From the IMG/VR virus record IMGVR_UViG_3300015264_000171, positions 1 to 32,512 of that record: 32,512 nt of DNA, one strand, 5' to 3'. The position numbers and the translations under genes were made by a program. This document shows, piece by piece, positions 1 through 7,846 of the stretch; position 1 is the stretch's first letter, and every line of letters starts with the position of its first letter. The notes below the pieces were generated by a model. It had not been told where the DNA came from, made no database searches, and worked only from the letters and a program-made list of their open reading frames with translations. This DNA is from a virus.

Positions 1-93
1 TTGGATGTTCGCGCGAACGCAAAAGGACGCACGGACCAAGGCAGTCGCGTGCGTCCCCTATACCAATCGGTGCTCCAATTGCCGCGAAGTGTA

Positions 94-651
94 CTACGCG
101 GTTTGGTTGATGTCGAAGCCTGTTGCAGGAACAACCGCAGGCGGCAGCAAGGGCACATTGGCGCTGCTCGAAATTGCTGTGCCGTCCGACGCGATGCCGC
201 TCACCGTGAGATTGAACGAGGCAGCCGCGTCGGTCGCGGAAGTCGCGACGTTGACAGATGCGCCGTCCGCGCTCGGCGTGAGCGAAGTGTTCGGGTCGTC
301 GGAAGTCCACACGGGGATGTCCCCCGTCTGGAGCTGTCCTCCCGCTGGTGTCGGTGTTTCGGTGAATGTTCCCGTTGCCCCTTTTACAATGCCCGTGATC
401 GCCATGCCACTTCCTCCTATTTGTTTTATCTCGAAAGATTTTGCTGCCCTAAAAAACTCGTTGAGGCGCTTGAGTTGCTGGCAGATGCAGCGCAACTCTT
501 CGCGAATGTAGTGCGCGTCTACCGCGATGAGGTCCAGCGCGAAGACTTCTTTCTTCTCTTCGCGCAACTCTTCCCGCTCGATCTTGTCTTTTTTGTTCGC
601 CATCGTGAGCCATCTTCGCAGAGTGCGCCAGAAAGTCAAAAGAAAATTCAT
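94..651 (-). CDS. Small protein with Ig-like C-terminal half and a possible internal start
   Basis: The protein is 185 aa. Residues 1-80 are charged and helical (amphipathic start, then KKDKIEREELREEKK and a REELRCICQQLKRLN heptad-like stretch). Residues 83-185 are Thr/Ser/Ala-rich and beta-like (GDIPVWTSDDP, ASFNLTVSGIASDG), resembling bacterial Ig-like domains found in phage virion proteins. The start at 651 overlaps the stop of the upstream gene as ATGA, which supports coupling. An in-frame ATG at 405 is preceded by a perfect AGGAGG seven bases away, so a separate 103-aa Ig-like product is likely. It may be the main product, or both may be made. M17 (603) is another possible start. Function unknown; by context it belongs to the host-contact/lysis end of the late operon. 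It is the last clear minus-strand gene; positions 1-93 show no supportable gene. Confidence 0.7.
   Translation of the reverse strand: MNFLLTFWRTLRRWLTMANKKDKIEREELREEKKEVFALDLIAVDAHYIREELRCICQQLKRLNEFFRAAKSFEIKQIGGSGMAITGIVKGATGTFTETPTPAGGQLQTGDIPVWTSDDPNTSLTPSADGASVNVATSATDAAASFNLTVSGIASDGTAISSSANVPLLPPAVVPATGFDINQTA
413..418 (-). promoter_or_regulatory. Internal Shine-Dalgarno (AGGAGG) for start at 405
   Basis: A perfect AGGAGG lies seven bases before an in-frame ATG at 405 (minus strand), inside the 94-651 reading frame. It falls at the junction between the helical first half and the Ig-like second half. It is stronger than any ribosome site seen for the full-length start at 651 and suggests that the Ig-like half is translated independently. 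Confidence 0.6.
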
Positions 652-905
652 TGACGCCTGTTCCCGCGCTCGTCTACCAGCGTTTTCAAATATTGCAACA
701 TCATCTCGCTATTCCGCATCAAGGCGTCACGCGCGTCGGAGTCGATCATGTGCTCCTTGCGCCATATTTCTAGATTCTTGATTCGCCAATTCAGGTCGCG
801 CCACGCCACCGCCGCTAAAAACAGAAAGCACGTCGCGCTCAGAATGCTTCCGAGGGTAATCGTGCCATCGAAGTGCACACCCGTTTGAAGGATGGCGGCA
901 ATCAA
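648..905 (-). CDS. Small membrane protein with one TM segment and a helical tail
   Basis: The 85-aa protein has a hydrophobic segment at about residues 16-34 (TLGSILSATCFLFLAAVAW). It is followed by a charged helical tail (residues 35-85, e.g. RIKNLEIWRKEHMID) that probably lies in the cytoplasm or forms a coiled coil. The start is TTG at 905, overlapping the upstream TGA (TTGA); the first in-frame ATG comes only at residue 53, inside the tail. It sits directly after a holin-like gene and before the 94-651 gene. Position and topology fit a lysis accessory protein (holin partner or spanin-like), but no diagnostic motif is present. No lipobox was seen. Confidence 0.65.
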   Translation of the reverse strand: MIAAILQTGVHFDGTITLGSILSATCFLFLAAVAWRDLNWRIKNLEIWRKEHMIDSDARDALMRNSEMMLQYLKTLVDERGNRRQ

Positions 906-1180
906 GACTTGGGAGCCTCCACGACAACGACGGGTTTGTTCACTGGCCCCGGCAACTGGTTAACCGCATCCTGAAAGTTCGGACTCGACTCAACTTTGGT
1001 GGACAACGCGCGGAGCAGATTCCCGCCAAGACTATTCGAGAACTTGAAAACGAAAATGTAAAGCGGCGACGAGTTGGCCGTTGGCGACGGCAATGCTCCG
1101 ATGAATGCGCTGAGCGCCCAGTACGTCGCGAGCGTCGCGATGTAAGGATGCGCTGCGTAGATTGCGGAAATGGCATTCAT
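902..1180 (-). CDS. Holin-like small membrane protein
   Basis: The 92-aa protein has a hydrophobic stretch at about residues 12-30 (YIATLATYWALSAFIGALP), a short PSPTANSS turn, and a second moderately hydrophobic/aromatic part (PLYIFVFKFSNSLGGNLLRA, 39-58). A soluble tail ending in PVVVVEAPKS follows. The start at 1180 has a strong GGAGG seven bases upstream and overlaps the preceding stop by four bases. Two hydrophobic segments in under 100 residues, next to another small membrane protein at the end of the late operon, suggest a holin or lysis regulator. This rests on topology and context only. No endolysin is visible nearby. Confidence 0.6.
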   Translation of the reverse strand: MNAISAIYAAHPYIATLATYWALSAFIGALPSPTANSSPLYIFVFKFSNSLGGNLLRALSTKVESSPNFQDAVNQLPGPVNKPVVVVEAPKS

Positions 1181-1377
1181 GTCTTTTCCTCCATTTTCGG
1201 ATTCGGTCCCGGTTTCCACAAAATAACCATCGCGACGTGATCGCCGACGACTTGCTCGCGAAACGATATAATATTTTTCGGCAACGGCAACCCTTCTTTT
1301 ATCCACAGACTTAGCGACGGTTCGTTGGTGATGCTTCCGCGTTCTGGGATGCTCACCGTTTCACCTGCAAAATTCAT
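1177..1377 (-). CDS. Hypothetical 66-aa protein
   Basis: The 66-aa protein starts at an ATG at 1377, 20 bases after the stop of the FN3-like gene, and ends in an ATGA overlap with the holin-like gene. The ribosome site is weak. The sequence is mixed and soluble, with no membrane segment, Cys pair or recognisable domain; it contains SLWIKEGLPLPKNI and HVAMVILWKPGPNP. It is kept as a gene because it fills the gap exactly and its stop overlaps the next start, as elsewhere in this operon. Function unknown. Confidence 0.5.
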   Translation of the reverse strand: MNFAGETVSIPERGSITNEPSLSLWIKEGLPLPKNIISFREQVVGDHVAMVILWKPGPNPKMEEKT

Positions 1378-1397
1378 CGCGCGATTCGCGTACAGCC

Positions 1398-1769
1398 TCA
1401 CGAAATAGTGATGTGAATCGTGATCGTCGCGGGAGTGACGGTCCCGCCCGACGTGCTCCCCGGTACGCTTTCCGCTCCGTTCAATGTCGCTGTCCCGTAA
1501 TAGCACACTGGACCGATGGGTAGCGGCGTGTCGGTATAGGTCAACGCGGCGATAGACGCAGTGTTCACTTTCACGAAGCCGCCCATACCTACCGTCGTTG
1601 GAGCCGTCGCGGGACAAGCTCCAGCCAACTTGTAAATATTGTAGGCGAGGCTGGGATTCGCGGCGGCGTCCGCCGAAGCGCCCCAAGTAAGAACCGCGTT
1701 ATGCGCGGCCTGCGCTGGAACCGGAGTGGCGAGCAAGAGTAGCGCGAGGGCGAGGGCTGAGAGTTTCAT
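1398..1769 (-). CDS. Secreted FN3-like domain protein
   Basis: The 123-aa protein begins with a Sec signal peptide: KL, a long Leu/Ala core and a likely cleavage after AQA at residue 21. The mature part reads like one fibronectin type III domain: VLTWGAS early, LAYNIYKLAG in the middle, LTYTDTPLP and CYYGTATLNGAESV near the end. These match the usual LTW, YNVYR and YTDT/YYV landmarks. The start at 1769 is chosen because AAGGAG lies four bases upstream and the earlier in-frame sequence has no domain character. The preceding stop overlaps this ribosome site. It is likely an extracytoplasmic carbohydrate- or surface-binding accessory of the neighbouring pectate-lyase-like protein. A signal peptide is odd for a virion component. 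Confidence 0.75.
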   Translation of the reverse strand: MKLSALALALLLLATPVPAQAAHNAVLTWGASADAAANPSLAYNIYKLAGACPATAPTTVGMGGFVKVNTASIAALTYTDTPLPIGPVCYYGTATLNGAESVPGSTSGGTVTPATITIHITIS

Positions 1770-1777
1770 GGTTCTCC

Positions 1778-3844
1778 TTATGGAATCGAGCAGTTGTACC
1801 CGGTGTTGGCCGCGTTCGCCGTGCAAGTCATCGAGACCGCTGTTCCGCCAATGGTCACTTGTACCTTGACAGGCAACAGTGGGCAGGTAGGTGGCGGGGC
1901 TTGGGAGACGATTACAGTGGCCTTCCCGCTCACGGACGGGGTTTGGACCGAAGTAGCGGTAATAACCCCGCTGGCAGCCCCGGAAGCAGGCGTGTAGAGC
2001 CCTGACGCGCTCACCGTGCCGCCCGTAGCCGTCCACGTGACCGCTGGATTGAAGGTTCCAGTACCCTGCACGACGACGGAGCATTGGCTCGTGGCCGTGG
2101 GTTGGATGGGCGACGGGCAGGTTGTCGTGACGCTCGTCACTACCGGGTTGACCGGAGGTCGCGGGTCGCCGCCCACCTTCACGAACGTTCCGTTCGCGGT
2201 GTACTCCCACCACAGCCCTTTCGCGTTCTCCTGGTAGATAAACCCGTTGTACCAGAGCAGGAGCGTCGCGGCGGTGCCCGCCAAAGGTGTCCCGTTTTTC
2301 ACGATGAGGTTCCCGCACGACAGTGGCGTGCAATCGGGATTCTGCGAGACAGGAACGTTCGCGCCAAACGTCCAGACGTTCGCGCTGGAGTCGGTGAGAC
2401 TTCCGCCCGTCGATGGCGTGATGGTCGCGCCGTTCGGGCTCACGGGAGGCGGTGGAATCGACGCGACGCCGCCAAGATAGTTGTTGAAAATCGTGTCACC
2501 GTTCGCGGCTTTGGTGCTCGCGGGAGTTCCCGCAGGGATGCCCATGCGCGCCTCGTACGCGAGCGGCAAATGGTTCGCGGGATCTTCGGGGCACGGAGTG
2601 CCGGGATCAATCGCGGGTTGCGTGAACTGCCCGACGAACGTGTTCCCCGAGCCTTGCGTCTGGTACTGGTGGATGATGCGCGCGTCCTGCGAATCCTGAT
2701 GGCCGATCCAGTTTCCCGAGCAGTCAAGTCCTTGCGAGTTGCCCCACGACGGAGCCATCGCGGCGAGGACGTTCGGGGGGTCCGCGGCAATCGGAAACGT
2801 TTCGGCTGGCAGTGGCGTAGACCGCCGCCACGCTTGGCGAATTGGTGTCGCAACTTCGGGCGTGCCTTCCGCGTCGCTGCCTGCCTCTTCGGCGGTGAGC
2901 GCGTAGTCCGTCCCTTGCGGCCCGATGTTCCCGCTCATGTAGATCGACGGAGTGCCTTCGAGGTCGCAATTCGCTTGGCAGTTTCCCGGCTGCCCGAGCC
3001 ACGCTTGTACCGGATGCGGATTGGAGTTGCCGACGTTCAAATTCCCCGGTGCCCACAGATTATTCGTTATGTCGCTCGAACTGCCGCCTTGCCCGAACGC
3101 GAAGTAGCCCCAATTAAAAATGATCGAACTCGCGAGACGCACGCCATCGGTCGCGACCATTGGAATGCGATGGTCGATATTCGCAAACAGGATGTGGTGG
3201 AAATCCTGCTGCGTGCCTTCCTTGGGCCACGAGATTGAATCGGTGCCCGGCCCCACGGGATGCGTGCGGTTCGGTTCGTAGACCAGCGAACGTTGAAACG
3301 AAATGTTTTTGACGACTTTCGCGCAGCACGGCCCGGTATCGTTCGAATAGCTGATGTACCCTTTGTTGCCCCACCAGCGCACCGAAATGTGGTCGAAGAT
3401 GACATTGTTCGCGCCACTCGTGAGTTCAAAACAAACGGTGCCTGTATCGGGTCCGGTCGGTGTGTTCGGGTTGTAGCCGTTGCAAGTGAGATTCTGAATC
3501 ACGACATCGTGAGTGTCGATAAACAGCGCCTCGCCTTTCATGTTCGCGCCGCCGATGGTGATGCCGCCGCCCGGCGCGGTCTGCGCCGCGATGGTGAGAA
3601 ACGGACAACTCACTTGCAAGCGGGTGAGGTTCACGATCTGCCCGCCCGTGCGAAATATCGCGATACGTGGAGCGCAAGTACTTGGATCGGCAGCCGCGCG
3701 CAAACTCCCCGGCCCGCTATCGTTCAGGTTCGTCACTTCTAAAATCGTTCCACCGCGCCCGCCCACCGACGTAGCGCCGCCGCCTTGCGCGCCGAGAAAC
3801 GCGGGGAGAACGATCTGTGCGAGAAGCAGGGCGTGAGTCAGCAT
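1778..3844 (-). CDS. Secreted pectate-lyase-like beta-helix protein with Ig-like domain
   Basis: The 688-aa protein has a signal peptide at residues 1-19 (LTHALLLAQ hydrophobic core, cleavage near LGA). Residues 20-330 resemble polysaccharide lyase family 1: GGRGGTILEVTNLNDSGPGS, then FRTGGQI, LTIAAQTAPGGGITIGG and a series of beta-helix rungs (NVIFDHISVRWW, VVKNISFQRSLVY). A variable middle region follows. An Ig-like repeat at about 570-646 (AVTWTATGGTVSASGLYTP) is of a type common in Acidobacteriota secreted proteins, and a Cys-containing tail ends the protein. It probably cleaves or binds host surface polysaccharide; the exact substrate is unknown. The start at 3844 has GGGAG about five bases upstream, and the longer reading frame to 3931 lacks support. 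Many Cys residues fit an exported, disulfide-bonded protein. Confidence 0.8.
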   Translation of the reverse strand: MLTHALLLAQIVLPAFLGAQGGGATSVGGRGGTILEVTNLNDSGPGSLRAAADPSTCAPRIAIFRTGGQIVNLTRLQVSCPFLTIAAQTAPGGGITIGGANMKGEALFIDTHDVVIQNLTCNGYNPNTPTGPDTGTVCFELTSGANNVIFDHISVRWWGNKGYISYSNDTGPCCAKVVKNISFQRSLVYEPNRTHPVGPGTDSISWPKEGTQQDFHHILFANIDHRIPMVATDGVRLASSIIFNWGYFAFGQGGSSSDITNNLWAPGNLNVGNSNPHPVQAWLGQPGNCQANCDLEGTPSIYMSGNIGPQGTDYALTAEEAGSDAEGTPEVATPIRQAWRRSTPLPAETFPIAADPPNVLAAMAPSWGNSQGLDCSGNWIGHQDSQDARIIHQYQTQGSGNTFVGQFTQPAIDPGTPCPEDPANHLPLAYEARMGIPAGTPASTKAANGDTIFNNYLGGVASIPPPPVSPNGATITPSTGGSLTDSSANVWTFGANVPVSQNPDCTPLSCGNLIVKNGTPLAGTAATLLLWYNGFIYQENAKGLWWEYTANGTFVKVGGDPRPPVNPVVTSVTTTCPSPIQPTATSQCSVVVQGTGTFNPAVTWTATGGTVSASGLYTPASGAASGVITATSVQTPSVSGKATVIVSQAPPPTCPLLPVKVQVTIGGTAVSMTCTANAANTGYNCSIP

Positions 3845-3852
3845 TTGTCTCC

Positions 3853-5214
3853 CTAATTGTTTACGTAAACTGGATTCCCGGAAACCACTCCGGTGATAAC
3901 TCGCGGGACCCCCGCCGCTTGCGAGTCCCAATTGTTCAGTGCTCCAGAGATGCGCGTACCATTTACGCCTCCGTAGAACGGCACTCTTACGTTGAACGTC
4001 GCAATGGGTGCTGGCCCGCTCGGACCCTGTGTCGGGGCGAATTGGCCGCCATCCATGACTAGGTTGAGGATCTGCAATCCCAACTGGTCAATGTCCCACG
4101 TCGCGCGACGCCCACGCCCGCCGCCCGCCCAGAAGTTTGGGTTGCTCCAGACGTTGAACAGGTCCTCGATGATCGTCGTGCGCACCCCGCGCTTTTTGTT
4201 CGCGTCGGTGTATACGCCCGCTGCGAATCCGCTGTCGTCCGCGACTTGCGCGTTGCCGATAAACTCGGTGAACAGGCTGGCGAACCGGCACCCGCTGAGA
4301 ATGTCCTGCGTGCCCACTTCCCCGAGGATCGCATACGGGGCGCTAAGATAGGTTTTCCCGCTGAACACTGCGCCCGTCACGCGTGCGGTTCCGTTGACCG
4401 CAATGGACGCTTGTGACTGCCCGCTAAACATGAAATCGTGAAAGCAGATGTCGCCTTCGAGCACGGTGTGCGGCTGGTCCCAGTATGCGCCGATGGTGCC
4501 GCCAAACGCGCGAGGCCGAATATGGTTGGTGTGATCGCCGATGAAATTCCAACACTTCCCGAAGCCTGAAGCCTCTACGTCTAGAGTACGAAGCCGCGCA
4601 CCCCACGCGATGCCCGTCATCGCAACGGGTACGGTGCCAATCGCCGGGAGCAGGTTCGCGATGCTTGGAAAGAATCCGACCTTCTCCATGTCGCCGCTAA
4701 ACTCCGCCAGGCCAGCGTATCGGCCTAGCCCGTTTGCTCGCGTTCCAATCGGGTCGCCGCACGCGATGAGCGGGACGCCTGCACCGAAATCTCGCCCAGC
4801 CTTGACTACCGACAGCCTCGCGCCATCGCCGCGAATCGCAACGCCTCCGCTCATGGTTGTGTTGGTTTCGCTGAAAGACGGAATCGTCAGCGGGAGATTA
4901 CGCCGCGAACCAACGACGTAGATACCAGCCGGAATATATGCCGTTCCCGTCATCAACGCCGCTTGAATCGCGAGCCACGCAATGTCGAGATTCGGGACAT
5001 CGGCGTTCGTCAGCGCGTACGCTCCGGTGGGGCTTGTGAAGATTGGCCCGGTAATCCAGCCAAAAGGATTGACGCCATTCAGCGACAGTGCGGCGATACC
5101 CGCTAGCGTCGTGATGCCGAAGAAAAAAGGCAGCCCTGAAAACGCATCTCCTACGACGTGCGGGTTCCCGTCATTGATGGTGAATCCGCCCGCGTAGATG
5201 TTTACGTCGTTCAT
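3853..5214 (-). CDS. Tailspike-like protein with pectate-lyase superfamily beta-helix
   Basis: The 453-aa protein has a short N-terminal region (possible particle-binding part). At about residues 78-115 it has the Pectate_lyase_3-type opening (IAWLAIQAAL, then AYIPAGIYVVGS), the usual AIQAAI...PAGTY signature of phage tailspike beta-helices. Repeating Gly/Val-rich rungs continue to about residue 430. Unlike its neighbours on both sides it has no signal peptide. It starts with ATG at 5214 immediately after the upstream TGA, so translation is probably coupled. Expected role: trimeric receptor-binding or depolymerase spike acting on host surface glycan. Catalytic residues cannot be assigned by eye. 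Confidence 0.7.
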   Translation of the reverse strand: MNDVNIYAGGFTINDGNPHVVGDAFSGLPFFFGITTLAGIAALSLNGVNPFGWITGPIFTSPTGAYALTNADVPNLDIAWLAIQAALMTGTAYIPAGIYVVGSRRNLPLTIPSFSETNTTMSGGVAIRGDGARLSVVKAGRDFGAGVPLIACGDPIGTRANGLGRYAGLAEFSGDMEKVGFFPSIANLLPAIGTVPVAMTGIAWGARLRTLDVEASGFGKCWNFIGDHTNHIRPRAFGGTIGAYWDQPHTVLEGDICFHDFMFSGQSQASIAVNGTARVTGAVFSGKTYLSAPYAILGEVGTQDILSGCRFASLFTEFIGNAQVADDSGFAAGVYTDANKKRGVRTTIIEDLFNVWSNPNFWAGGGRGRRATWDIDQLGLQILNLVMDGGQFAPTQGPSGPAPIATFNVRVPFYGGVNGTRISGALNNWDSQAAGVPRVITGVVSGNPVYVNN

Positions 5215-7836
5215 TCAGTCTGCGAAAGCGTAGACCGTGAGCAAGTCGCTGGCAGCCCATGCGCCAGCCGCGCCAGCGGTCGTAAAATTTCCGATTGTGC
5301 AAGAGGTCGTGCTCAAAGCAGAGTTGGTTTGCTTGGTGATATAGACTGTCGCGCTAGTGGTTGTGCGGTCGTTCGCTAGACAATGCCATCCCGTCGTCGC
5401 GGTGGGCAGGCCGATCACGCCGCTCGTTGCCACTCCGCCCGTGCCCACGTTAATCGTGAAAGCGCCGGTACCATTGTTGTCTGCGACTGACGGACTAGTG
5501 CCAAAACCAGAGGAGATCGTCGGAGCGGTTCCTGCCAGAAAAATTTTCGTTGGGCCAACACGATAATTGGTAGCAGCGAGCGTGCCGAGTCCGTTCCCAA
5601 TCGTGGCAGTGTCTACGGTGACAACTCCAACCGAAGGTCGCGAGAGGCCCGTGTCCTGCGTTCCACCACTGCCGACGACTCCGCCAGAAACCCAAGCGTA
5701 ACTGGCGGCGTTGTTCAGATATGTCCCGCCACCTCCTCCTCGCACTCCTAAGGTCGCGGTACCGACTACCGTGAACAAAAGGCCATCGGCTGCGGTTCGG
5801 TACATTCCCCAGTTGCCTCCGCCGGAGAATGAATACGTCGCTGCGGTTGCGGAACCGTCCGGCCCCTGTAAAACGTTGGTCATCAAAACAGGATTTGTGG
5901 TCGTTCCCGCGACGGCGGGCGCTGTGAAGGTGGCGGTTCCGCTGGTATTGCCCGCAAGGGCGAGGATGCCATTCCCTCCCGCTGCCACGCCAACCGTCAG
6001 CGTCGTTGACCCGTTCGTGGTCAGGAAGGTTTTCGTAGATGGAACGACGCCAGCGCCTCCGCCAAGCACCGGAGAATTCGCAACTAGCAACGCGCTCGAT
6101 GCGATTGTGGTCGTTCCCGTGTACGCCGGGATACCGCCCGACGTGCCGCTCGCAAGGCCCGTACCTCCTCCAGCGACCGGCAAGCCCGTAGCGTTGGTGA
6201 GAACGAGAGCAGAAGGCGTCCCGAGTGCAGGCGTAACGAGCGTCGGACTGGTCCCGAAAACGAGTGCTCCCGAACCAGTCTCGTCGGTTACTGCGGAAGC
6301 GAGATTCGCAGAACTCGGCGTAGCTAGGAATGTCGCGACACCCGTGCCCAATCCCGAGACGCCTGTAGAGATAGGCAAGCCCGTCGCATTCGTCAGCGTG
6401 CCCGACGTGGGCGTGCCGAGAACCGGCGTAACAAATGTCGGACTGGTCGCAAATACAAGTGCACCGCTACCCGTTTCATCGCTGATGACTCCCGCGAGTT
6501 GCGCAGATGTGGTCGCTGCAAATTGTGACAAGGGAGAACCAGTCACACCGCACGTCGGACATGCAATTGTTCCGGTCGTAGTGATCGTGCCGCCCGTGAT
6601 GGGCGAAGTCGTGGCGATGCTCGTGACACTGCCAGTGCCGCACGCGCCCCACGAACCGATCTGTGGATTCGCGCCGTCTGTCTTGAGGCAGGTGCCAGCG
6701 CCGCCAGTTGCCGTGGGAAAATTGAAACGGTTCGCGCTAGCGACGGTAAAGAACAGTCCGGTGTTGCCCGCCAGCGTAAGCGTTGCGCCCGTTTCACCAG
6801 CGGAGATGGAAATGGCCGCTGGGGTGACGCTGAGACCGTTCGCGCTGGTCGCGCCGGTGACGAACGCATCGGTCTGTGTCGTGCCGATGGCTTGGACTTG
6901 CTTTGCCGAGAGAGCGCCCGCGTCGCTCATCGTCGCGTTCGCGCCGATGTTGATTGCGCCAACTGGAGCCGAGAGGCTGAGACTTCCGTTGCTCGCCGTC
7001 AGCGCGGCATTCGTATCTGCCAGCAGGCTTAAATTGGAGCCCGGCTCCGTCGCGGCGAGTGTGGCTTGAGAGCCGGTGATAACGAGTTCATTTGCTCCTC
7101 CCGCGCCGAAAAACATCAGCATCGATCCAGCGGTTTTGTTGAATCGCACGTAGGGAGGCGTCCCGAACGCGCCGAGAGTGAATAGCCCGGTCGTAGTATT
7201 CCACGTTAGGTTCGCATCGGCCCCGCACGCTCCAGCGTTGTTGAACTGAATCTGTGTATCCGCGCCGCACGGAGTCGAAGGCCCGCCCGCTCCCGAGCCG
7301 ACGTTCGCCCACGTCGTGCACGCTGTTCCCGTGAGCGCCGTGCACACGCGCACCAGCGAAGTGGTCACGTTGAAATATTCCGAGCCGATAACCGCTCCAG
7401 TAATCTCCGCGTCTGCGTAGGCGCGAGACAGCGGCGACGGCGCGGTAGAGATTGCAGGCGGCGTGACGTTGAGCGTTTGCGTTCCGCCCGTGACGGTCGT
7501 CGCGGGAGTCGAGAAGCTAGGCGAGGTCGCGTTCGGAGTCACCTGTAAAATCCACTTCGAGCCTTGCGGCGAGATGGCAGTGTTCGAGGGAATGGAAACG
7601 GAATACGCGCCGCTGCCGTTGAGCACGCCAGAGATGACTTTGTTGAGCGCGCCGCCCGTCCATGTATATGGCCCCGTGGGAAACTGAGGATTCGGCACGA
7701 ACTGAAACTGGTACGTGCCGCCCGCCCACGCTTGCGAACCCGCGTCGGTGACGGTCCCTGAGACCGTCGTGCTCTGCCCGAAAGCGTCCGCGGCTCCCGC
7801 GAGCAGGAAGACAAAGGCTAGGATTATTTTTCGCAT
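5215..7836 (-). CDS. Large fibre-like protein with signal peptide and 65-residue repeat
   Basis: The 873-aa protein starts with a Sec signal peptide (RKIILAFVFLLAGAADAFG, cleavage near residue 20). A beta domain beginning QSTTVSGTVTDAGSQAW follows; it is shared with the next protein upstream. Residues about 135-180 repeat the same RAYADAEITG...YFNVTT module. Then comes CGADTQIQFNNAGACGADAN, a form of the QIQFN motif found in many tail-fibre repeats, and a 65-residue repeat from residue 453 (DETGSGALVF...NATGLP). The C-terminal half is Gly/Thr/Ser-rich. The start at 7836 has AAGGAG five bases upstream. Fibre-type repeats indicate an adhesin or tail fibre; the signal peptide implies export to the periplasm, which normal virion proteins do not need. 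Confidence 0.75.
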   Translation of the reverse strand: MRKIILAFVFLLAGAADAFGQSTTVSGTVTDAGSQAWAGGTYQFQFVPNPQFPTGPYTWTGGALNKVISGVLNGSGAYSVSIPSNTAISPQGSKWILQVTPNATSPSFSTPATTVTGGTQTLNVTPPAISTAPSPLSRAYADAEITGAVIGSEYFNVTTSLVRVCTALTGTACTTWANVGSGAGGPSTPCGADTQIQFNNAGACGADANLTWNTTTGLFTLGAFGTPPYVRFNKTAGSMLMFFGAGGANELVITGSQATLAATEPGSNLSLLADTNAALTASNGSLSLSAPVGAINIGANATMSDAGALSAKQVQAIGTTQTDAFVTGATSANGLSVTPAAISISAGETGATLTLAGNTGLFFTVASANRFNFPTATGGAGTCLKTDGANPQIGSWGACGTGSVTSIATTSPITGGTITTTGTIACPTCGVTGSPLSQFAATTSAQLAGVISDETGSGALVFATSPTFVTPVLGTPTSGTLTNATGLPISTGVSGLGTGVATFLATPSSANLASAVTDETGSGALVFGTSPTLVTPALGTPSALVLTNATGLPVAGGGTGLASGTSGGIPAYTGTTTIASSALLVANSPVLGGGAGVVPSTKTFLTTNGSTTLTVGVAAGGNGILALAGNTSGTATFTAPAVAGTTTNPVLMTNVLQGPDGSATAATYSFSGGGNWGMYRTAADGLLFTVVGTATLGVRGGGGGTYLNNAASYAWVSGGVVGSGGTQDTGLSRPSVGVVTVDTATIGNGLGTLAATNYRVGPTKIFLAGTAPTISSGFGTSPSVADNNGTGAFTINVGTGGVATSGVIGLPTATTGWHCLANDRTTTSATVYITKQTNSALSTTSCTIGNFTTAGAAGAWAASDLLTVYAFAD
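6178..6480 (-). repeat. 65-residue repeat in fibre gene
   Basis: Two adjacent copies, offset by 195 nt, begin at residues 453 and 518 of the 873-aa protein, each opening with DETGSGALVF. The second copy is partial, clearly alike for about 36 residues through NATGLP. The unit is a common phage-fibre module; copy-number change here would alter fibre length. Confidence 0.8.
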
Positions 7837-7846
7837 GGTGCTCCTT

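Noticed and set aside
1-93. Cys-containing plus-strand peptide (CVPYTNRCSNC) at the left edge
   Set aside because: The frame continues antisense through the 94-651 gene without a stop; the Cys spacing is probably chance.
2084-3238. Long plus-strand frame opposite the pectate-lyase-like gene
   Set aside because: Arg-rich translation with no domain and no ribosome site; it is a shadow of the minus-strand gene in GC-rich sequence.
5711-7069. 452-codon plus-strand frame opposite the large fibre gene
   Set aside because: Pro/Val/Ala-rich low-complexity translation mirrors the Gly/Thr repeats on the other strand; no independent start signals.
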